Below, one piece after another: positions 56,971 through 64,000 of a stretch of DNA of 64,000 nt (position 1 is its first letter; each line of letters begins with the position of its first letter). The notes under the pieces are model-generated. The model did not search any database. It was not told the origin of the DNA and was given only the letters and a program-made list of their open reading frames with translations. Location of the stretch: assembly GCF_002561455.1 (NCBI RefSeq), contig NZ_NTUP01000063.1:1-64000 (forward strand), given 5' to 3'. This DNA is from Bacillus sp. AFS015802 (GTDB lineage Bacteria; Bacillota; Bacilli; Bacillales; Bacillaceae_B). A program made the position numbers and the translations under genes.

Positions 56971-57129
56971 GAAAAGCGGAGGCGGCTTGGTTAGGCCCGA
57001 CAAGCATAAGATGAATTGACCAGAAAGGCGTTCTTTGCCTTTTTGGTCAATTTAGCTTATGACCTCGAGGGACTAGCCGCCGGAGCTGGATCAAGAAAAG
57101 CGGAGGCGGCTTGGGCAGGCCCGGCAAGC
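56971..57129. repeat. Direct/inverted repeat element (REP/MITE-like)
   Basis: Two 35-bp copies starting GAAAAGCGGAGGCGGCTTGG lie 124 bp apart (56971-57005 and 57095-57129). Between them GGCGGCT pairs with AGCCGCC (57074-57080), and a hairpin AATTGACCA...AAAGGC/GCCTTT...TGGTCAATT occupies the centre, with ATAAG/CTTAT outside it. The remaining flanks (56894-56970 and 57130-57250) hold no gene. Looks like one full copy and the start of a second. Confidence 0.75.
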
Positions 57130-57250
57130 CCTCAAGGTGAAACAAAAGTCAGATTATGTCGATATTTTTGTCATGAAATACATAGTCATAATTTCCTATA
57201 ATTGCTAAAATTCAAATGAACATACCTTATCAGGACTAGGGAGGCGTAAC

Positions 57251-57553
57251 ATGGCGAAAGTGATTGTGATGTATGAAAAGCCGAAGGATCAGGAAGCGTG
57301 CGAGGAATATTACTTCAACACCCATATGCCGATCGCAGGAAAGGTACCCCATGTAAAAAATGCGAATGTACAGCGGGTATTATCCAATCAAAATACGGAT
57401 TTGTCGCTCTATTTAGTAACGGAGATCGAGTTTGAAAACAAAGCGGATATGAAAGAGGCGTTCAAGTCAGAAGAATGGAAAGCAGTGGGAGATGACGTTC
57501 CCAACTTTATGAAATACTTAGAAAAACCGCCAATCATCACCATAGTGGAGTAA
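57251..57553 (+). CDS. EthD-family protein
   Basis: A 100-aa dimeric ferredoxin-like (EthD) protein: YEKPKDQEACEEYYFNTHMP with the conserved HMP, and an F-MKYLE-PP tail. Relatives act in ether degradation or polyketide cyclisation; the role here is unknown. GGGAGG precedes the ATG, and a TATAAT lies about 50 nt upstream. Confidence 0.8.
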   Translation: MAKVIVMYEKPKDQEACEEYYFNTHMPIAGKVPHVKNANVQRVLSNQNTDLSLYLVTEIEFENKADMKEAFKSEEWKAVGDDVPNFMKYLEKPPIITIVE

Positions 57554-57579
57554 AAATACTACACTCAAAGTAAAATGGA

Positions 57580-57613
57580 AAAAGGGCAAAATCACCTGGT
57601 GATTTTGCCCTTT
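57580..57613 (+). terminator. Bidirectional terminator EthD gene / gdh
   Basis: Near-perfect palindrome AAAGGGCAAAATCACC/GGTGATTTTGCCCTTT with T- and A-rich flanks. Confidence 0.88.
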
Positions 57614-57625
57614 CCTATTCCTACA

Positions 57626-59279
<1,654 letters not shown>

Positions 59280-59409
59280 ACGTCCACATCCTTTTTCCAA
59301 CAATGATCATAGTTTTCCTCTGAAACGAAAATTCTAGCCGTTTCGACAGAAAAACCTAAAATATTTTCCACTCTCACATGCATACCCTTCTTCCGCCCGG
59401 TATAACCTC

Positions 59410-59453
59410 AAAAAAAAAGAAAGCGTTGGGATGTAATCAACAACGCTTTCTTC
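59410..59453 (-). terminator. Terminator of the lipoprotein gene
   Basis: GAAAGCGTTG/CAACGCTTTC stem followed by nine T on the minus strand. Confidence 0.92.
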
Positions 59454-59457
59454 TGTA

Positions 59458-59985
59458 TCATTTGATGGTGGAAGTATGTATCGGGACGATGACTCTTTCA
59501 TTCTCAATATTCACCATGACATGGACATCCTGGTCGATGGAAAGATCTTTGAACCGTAACGAATATAGGCCGGTGGGATTTTTTTCGATGGACTGGATGA
59601 CCACCTGTGAAAACCGTGGATCTCTCATGACCAATTTAACGACAGTCTCTTCGATTTTGCTTTGCTTATCTGTCAGAAATACCAATTGATCTGCCGAAGC
59701 TCTTCTGGGATAAGATTCCTGCAGCTCACCATTGAAAGTCACACTCACTTTTTTGCCCATTTCTATGTCTTCTTTATGAAGTTTTTCATCTCGATCCGTC
59801 ATCATGATGGTTTGTTGATCGAAAGAAAACCAAATATCATTGATCAGCACTTGATTGTTTTCCAACTGGGTCACAAAGCCTATGAAATCTGTGCTCGCTT
59901 GAGATGAATTGACAGATGTTGAAAGTCCGCAGCCGGTGATGAGGAAACAGGAACAAAAGATCATAACAGTCAAACATTTTTTCAT
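59458..59985 (-). CDS. Lipoprotein, possibly DUF3221
   Basis: A 175-aa secreted lipoprotein: lipobox LITGC at residues 15-19, then a beta-rich domain beginning DFIGFVTQLENNQVLINDIWF, reminiscent of DUF3221. No catalytic motif. Function unknown. GGGGGGAG precedes the ATG. Confidence 0.75.
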   Translation of the reverse strand: MKKCLTVMIFCSCFLITGCGLSTSVNSSQASTDFIGFVTQLENNQVLINDIWFSFDQQTIMMTDRDEKLHKEDIEMGKKVSVTFNGELQESYPRRASADQLVFLTDKQSKIEETVVKLVMRDPRFSQVVIQSIEKNPTGLYSLRFKDLSIDQDVHVMVNIENERVIVPIHTSTIK

Positions 59986-60034
59986 AGACTCCCCCCTTAT
60001 TACATTAGACGATTGAGGGCACCAAATGGTTTCA

Positions 60035-60829
60035 CTATTTTTTGAAGAAAAGGTTATTTCCTACTTTTTCGACAAAAGATGGGAACAATTGATAGATCCA
60101 GCTTCCTATATTCATCCATCGTGGCAGGTTGATTTCCCTCTTGTTGGTAAAGAGCGCAGCCACGACCGTCCCGGCTACATCTTCAGGATCCAGCATGAAC
60201 TTCTGCACATTCTTGACATACGTCCCCGATTCATCGGCAATGGAGAAGAAGCCTGTCGCAATCGGCCCTGGGTTTACCGCCGTCACCTTCACCCCATACC
60301 TTCTTGCTTCCATCCTTACACTGTTCGTATACCCAAGGACAGCATGCTTGGAAGCGGAATATGCACTTGATTTCGGGGTGGCGAACTTCCCAGCCTGAGA
60401 AGCGATATTGATGATATGCCCGAAGCCCTGCTCGCGCATATGGGGAAGCACTTCCCCTGTACATGCCATAAGTCCAAGAACATTCACATCGATCATGCCT
60501 TTCACATCTTGAAAGGAGGTTTCATGCGCTTCCTGGAAGATCCCGTATCCAGCATTATTGATCAAGGCGTGGATCGATCCGAAATCCTCGAGGATCGTGT
60601 TGAAGACACGGGGGATTTGATCATAATCCGTTACATTTAAAGGATACACTTCCACCTTACACTTGAATTCCGCTGTCAGCTTTTCCTTCAATGCTTGGAG
60701 AAGATGGACACGGCGTGCGATCAATGCAAGATTCCCGCCGTTTTCTGCGACCTTGATGGCCATCTGTTCCCCGATTCCTCCCGAGGCACCGGTAATGATA
60801 ATCGTTTTCCCTTTGATTCTACTGTTCAT
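60035..60829 (-). CDS. yqjQ: SDR-family oxidoreductase YqjQ
   Basis: A 264-aa short-chain dehydrogenase. TGASGGIG cofactor loop, NNAGYG, catalytic YSASKHA. Similar to YqjQ, substrate unknown. The ribosome site (AAGATGTG) is weak. It follows yqjP by 16 nt in one likely operon. Confidence 0.85.
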   Translation of the reverse strand: MNSRIKGKTIIITGASGGIGEQMAIKVAENGGNLALIARRVHLLQALKEKLTAEFKCKVEVYPLNVTDYDQIPRVFNTILEDFGSIHALINNAGYGIFQEAHETSFQDVKGMIDVNVLGLMACTGEVLPHMREQGFGHIINIASQAGKFATPKSSAYSASKHAVLGYTNSVRMEARRYGVKVTAVNPGPIATGFFSIADESGTYVKNVQKFMLDPEDVAGTVVAALFTNKREINLPRWMNIGSWIYQLFPSFVEKVGNNLFFKK

Positions 60830-60845
60830 ATATCGTCACATCTTT

Positions 60846-61805
60846 CTAAGCAAAATAATAATAGATCCCATCAAGCTTTTCTTTACGGATGAATTGAAGC
60901 GATTCCAGGTAATCCAGTTGCCCGATGGTTTCAGATAAGGTCAGACCCAGCTCCTTTTGATACACAGAAGGAAATAACGCCTTACATATCTCAAATACGG
61001 TCACGCGGTTTCCTTTGATCATTTCGAGGACACCTTTCGCTCTTTCATCCTGTTTCCTTAATCTCTTCGGAATTAATCCATGGACATCCGTCACATCGGC
61101 CCCATGCCCTGTGTAGGCAATGGAAATCGGATAATCCAGAAGCTTCTTCAAAGAAGCATTGTACTCAAGCATTGGCTTCGGACGCCCGGTCTCCCCTTCA
61201 AAAGGCGGTTCGATGAGGGGATTGGGAGAAATCGTTGCGAGTATATGGTCCCCGGCTATCAGAACCCCATCACGTTCCCGGTAAAAGGACAGGTGACTCT
61301 GGGCATGGCCAAGCGTTTCGATGATGGACCACCCTTCCATTCCGGGTACGGAATCCCCTTCACCTATCTCTACATCCAGCTTCCGGTCCCCCATGAATTT
61401 CAACGGACTCTTGAATTTAGGCACCGCCGTTCGATACACTTCAGGCAGTCCTGATTCCATGGCCAGCTGCATGAAGAAACGATCGTATACTTCATGAAAA
61501 CGGGCGTCGCGGTGGAGCCAGAAGCGGTTATATCGGTGACCATACACGGTAACCGCAGATGGAAAACGATCAAGCAATCCTGCATGATCGGGATGATGAT
61601 GGGTCAGGACGATTTGTTCGATATCCCCCGGTGTGTAACCCAATATGGATAATTGTTCAGTCAGCTGCACCCATGCCGTATCGGTAAGAGGACCTGCATC
61701 GACCAGTGTCAGTGCATCCCCTTTCACTAAATAAACATTCACATCTCCTACGGCAAATGGGGTGGAGAGTGTGATTTTTGCAATATCATTCACTAAGGTT
61801 GTCAT
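60846..61805 (-). CDS. yqjP: Metallo-beta-lactamase-fold hydrolase YqjP
   Basis: A 319-aa MBL-fold protein. Metal motif THHHPDHAG, further His in ETLGHAQSHLS and AGDHIL, and a C-terminal winged-helix-like tail. Similar to YqjP. Substrate unknown. Start at 61805 by motif spacing; the ribosome site (GTGGTG) is weak. Confidence 0.85.
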   Translation of the reverse strand: MTTLVNDIAKITLSTPFAVGDVNVYLVKGDALTLVDAGPLTDTAWVQLTEQLSILGYTPGDIEQIVLTHHHPDHAGLLDRFPSAVTVYGHRYNRFWLHRDARFHEVYDRFFMQLAMESGLPEVYRTAVPKFKSPLKFMGDRKLDVEIGEGDSVPGMEGWSIIETLGHAQSHLSFYRERDGVLIAGDHILATISPNPLIEPPFEGETGRPKPMLEYNASLKKLLDYPISIAYTGHGADVTDVHGLIPKRLRKQDERAKGVLEMIKGNRVTVFEICKALFPSVYQKELGLTLSETIGQLDYLESLQFIRKEKLDGIYYYFA

Positions 61806-61965
61806 ATTTTCACCACATTCTTCATAATAAAAAAAGGTAAGCACATAGTACACTACCCATTATGTCAGTCATTTCCAGAAAAATGAATGACCCTTCATTA
61901 CCTAGTGTACATTTTTTCCGTCATGATGTCATTTTTAAAATGATTGAATATACTGAAATAAACAC

Positions 61966-61995
61966 TTGACAGAAGAGCTGTCTTTCTATGATAAT
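61966..61995 (+). promoter_or_regulatory. SigA promoter of the proI T-box transcript
   Basis: TTGACA (61966-61971), 18-bp spacer, GATAAT (61990-61995). A TATAAT at 62000-62005 is an alternative -10. Confidence 0.6.
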
Positions 61996-62040
61996 CACCT
62001 ATAATATAGATTTGTATTTAATCAACAGTTACTGATACAG

Positions 62041-62285
62041 GAAAAAGCGATGACAAAGACCAGTAGTGAATAGATGATGTCAGAGATCGGGGCCCACCGG
62101 CTGAAAGGCACCGTCGTCCTCTCTATTCATGAACCTGCCTTTTGAGCGTCTTAAAACAGAACGTTTACCGGCGTTAACGGAATTCGAGTGTGTTCATCTC
62201 CTTTATTGGAAATGGACAAAACAAGGTGGTACCACGGAAGAGAGACCCTTTCGTCCTTTATGGATGAGAGGGTCTGTTTTTTTTC
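62041..62285 (+). ncRNA. Proline T-box riboswitch
   Basis: Stem I begins GCGATGACAAAGACCAGTAG. A specifier-loop-like GAACCTGCC contains CCT (62134-62136), a proline codon. The canonical T-box AAGGTGGTACCACGG is at 62223-62237. A terminator AGACCCT...AGGGTCT plus T-run spans 62242-62284. Uncharged proline tRNA would prevent termination and raise proI expression. Confidence 0.95.
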
Positions 62286-62308
62286 AAAACAGGAGGAGGA
62301 ATGAGCAG

Positions 62309-63127
62309 GTGAAGACATTGTTTGTTGGAGCGGGATCGATGGCCCATGCTTTGATGAGTGGCGCTTTGAAGGCAGGGGTATTGGATAAGGAAGAAGTATA
62401 TGTGACCAATCGTGCCAACCGGGAGCGTTTAGAGGAAATCACGCACGAATTCTGTGTCCGAAAAGGAGAAAGGGACGCAGTCTATGATGTGATCATCCTC
62501 GCCATGAAACCAAAGGACTTTCAAGAAGCGGCAAAGTCGATCAGAGCCTTCCTTTCTGAAAATACGCTGGTCATTTCTGTACTGGCCGGAATCACCATGG
62601 AACATATAAGCGACAAGCTCTCCTTTAACGGAGCCGTAGCAAGGGCCATGCCGAATACCAGTGCCGCCATGGGAAAATCAGCAACAGCCGTGTCATTTAA
62701 CCGACACCTCTCAAACTCCCAGAAGGAATGGACGAAAACTCTCTTTCAATCCGTCGGTACAGCAGCGGAAATCGAGGAAGAGAAGCTGGACCTGATCACG
62801 GCCCTATCCGGGAGCGGGCCGGCTTATATCTATTATGTCGCCGAATTACTCAAAGATGCTGCCGTAGAATTGGGCCTGGAAGAGAACCTAGCTGAAAGCC
62901 TTGTCACTCAAACGATCGCTGGGGCAAGCGCCATGCTTAGAGAGTCAGGATTGGACGCGCAGGAACTAAGAAGAAACGTAACCAGTGCAGGTGGAACGAC
63001 CGAAGCGGGAATTGCTGCCTTGGAAGAATATCAAGTGAGAGATGCATTTTTCCAATGTATTTCTTCAGCAAAGAACCGCTCACAGGAGCTGGGAAGTGAA
63101 TTACAGAAGCAATCTTTGAAAAAATAA
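62309..63127 (+). CDS. proI: Pyrroline-5-carboxylate reductase
   Basis: A 272-aa enzyme for the last step of proline synthesis. N-terminal NAD(P) fold FVGAGSMAHALMSG; C-terminal signature from LSGSGPAYIYYVAE to VTSAGGTTEAGI. Start is GTG at 62309 with AGGAGG upstream. Reading farther upstream in frame would run through the T-box, so it is not coding. ProI type by context (yqjO). Confidence 0.94.
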   Translation: MKTLFVGAGSMAHALMSGALKAGVLDKEEVYVTNRANRERLEEITHEFCVRKGERDAVYDVIILAMKPKDFQEAAKSIRAFLSENTLVISVLAGITMEHISDKLSFNGAVARAMPNTSAAMGKSATAVSFNRHLSNSQKEWTKTLFQSVGTAAEIEEEKLDLITALSGSGPAYIYYVAELLKDAAVELGLEENLAESLVTQTIAGASAMLRESGLDAQELRRNVTSAGGTTEAGIAALEEYQVRDAFFQCISSAKNRSQELGSELQKQSLKK

Positions 63128-63203
63128 ACCCAGATAGCCCACCAGGGTTCGCCTATATCCAAGTTCACTGATACAATCAGATCAAAAAAGAAGGTCGACA
63201 CAA

Positions 63204-64000
63204 ATGAATCTACTACTCATTTTACTTTCTGTTGTCCTTGTCATCTGGATCGTTCTTACCATTGATGTGTGGAAGGGGCTGGGTAAGCTTTCTTCCATAG
63301 AAGGAGTACCGGCCAAGGGCAGCGGCCCGCTTCTCTCCATTATTGTTCCTGCGAGGAATGAAGAAGAAACGATCACAGCCAGCATTCGCTCCGGACTTAA
63401 GCAGGATTATGGGCGGATTGAATGGATTCTCGTCAATGACCGCTCAACGGACAGCACACCGGAAAAACTTGAAGCACTGGCGGAACTGGACAAGCGAATC
63501 CGCGTCCTCCATATCGATACACTGGGAAAAGGATGGCTCGGAAAAAATCATGCCTTATATCAAGGATACCGTATCTCAGAAGGCTCGCTCATCCTGTTTA
63601 CCGATGCAGATGTCCTGTTTACAGACCCTTCCATCCTATCCAGAGCTGTATCTTTCTTACAACACAGGAGCCTGGATCATCTCACTCTTGCTCCCGGCAT
63701 CAAATCACGGACGTTCTGGTTAAAGAGCTTTGTTGCGTTCTTCTTATTCGGTTTCTCTTTTTATAAACGGCCGTGGAAAGCGAATGACCCTTCCTCCGGG
63801 ACAGGGATGGGGATTGGCGCCTTCAATCTGATCACCCGGTCTGCTTATGAAGAAATCGGTACACATGAATTGATCAAGCACATGCCCGACGATGATCTGC
63901 AGCTTGGCATGTACATCAAAAAGTGCGGGAAAAGCCAGGCATTCCTCACTGCCCTGCATTCGCTGGAGGTGGAGTGGTATCACTCATTGAAGGAAGCCTT
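63204..64000 (+). CDS. Family 2 glycosyltransferase (partial)
   Basis: The first 265 codons of a membrane glycosyltransferase that runs past the window. N-terminal helix (2-21), GT-A domain with SIIVPARNEEETI, LVNDRSTDST, FTDADVLF (DxD-type) and MPDDDLQLG (likely catalytic Asp). Resembles HpnB/CrtQ-like lipid glycosyltransferases. GAAGGT lies 8 nt before the ATG. Confidence 0.85.
   Translation, partial: MNLLLILLSVVLVIWIVLTIDVWKGLGKLSSIEGVPAKGSGPLLSIIVPARNEEETITASIRSGLKQDYGRIEWILVNDRSTDSTPEKLEALAELDKRIRVLHIDTLGKGWLGKNHALYQGYRISEGSLILFTDADVLFTDPSILSRAVSFLQHRSLDHLTLAPGIKSRTFWLKSFVAFFLFGFSFYKRPWKANDPSSGTGMGIGAFNLITRSAYEEIGTHELIKHMPDDDLQLGMYIKKCGKSQAFLTALHSLEVEWYHSLKEA

Noticed and set aside
57016-57201. 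61-codon frame inside the repeat element
   Set aside because: Composition follows the repeat and hairpin; no ribosome site or family.
62129-62308. N-terminal extension of proI from the ATG at 62129
   Set aside because: The stretch is the T-box leader with terminator; a GTG with AGGAGG follows at 62309.

Overview
The window comes from the chromosome of an endospore-forming member of the Bacillaceae (Bacillus in the broad sense). The support is: sporulation genes (cotJABC, spmAB, dacB, dacF, spoIIAA-spoIIAB-sigF, part of spoVA, spoIIM, mciZ); strong ribosome binding sites with many TTG and GTG starts; a bacillithiol reductase; and gene order close to the B. subtilis region running from gudB through the res, scp, spo, drm, yqk and yqj loci. 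I see no phage, IS, rRNA, tRNA or CRISPR. The genus cannot be fixed from this sequence alone.

Layout. 1-14 kb: ypdA, gudB, a MecA-type adaptor (mecB), a MerR/B12-binding regulator of CarH type, the metallophosphoesterase ypbG, a CBS-ACT protein, cotJABC, ypbF, a GT4 glycosyltransferase, a PAP2 phosphatase, and ypbE-ypbD-recS-ypbB. 14-26 kb: ferredoxin, the riboflavin transporter ribU behind an FMN riboswitch, an M23/LysM endopeptidase, the ECF sigma factor sigX with rsiX behind a self-type promoter, resABC and resDE, and rluB. 25-30 kb: dacB-spmA-spmB, scpA-scpB, ypuF and an orphan ribT. 31-39 kb: lysA, a shortened spoVA operon (AA, AB, EA, AF only), and dacF-spoIIAA-spoIIAB-sigF. 39-49 kb: drm-pupG-pdp, xerD, yqzK, fur, spoIIM, nudF, mciZ, yqkF, and yqkK-grpB family. 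48-57 kb: a ketone-body/acetoacetate cluster (thiolase, scoA, scoB) divergent from HMG-CoA lyase, then yqkD, an APH-like kinase, yqkB, a CDGSH protein, and yolD-polY2 under a LexA box. 57-64 kb: an EthD protein, glcU-gdh, a lipoprotein, yqjQ, yqjP, proI behind a proline T-box, and a truncated GT2 glycosyltransferase.

How it fits together. Three sporulation compartments can be read from promoters: SigH/Spo0A for spoIIA, SigF for dacF, SigE for cotJ, dacB and spoIIM, and SigG for spoVA. Metabolic control shows as likely CcpA (cre) sites at gudB, drm and the thiolase/HMG-CoA lyase gap, a PerR-like box at fur, a LexA box at polY2, and two transcription-attenuating riboswitches.

Most worth a second look: the spoVA operon without AC, AD and AEB; four helically phased ATTGCGTCATT repeats between dacF and pdp; a 100-nt segment with three interlocking perfect pairings upstream of dacB; a 124-bp direct/inverted repeat element before the EthD gene; and a CarH-type regulator with both B12 motifs intact.
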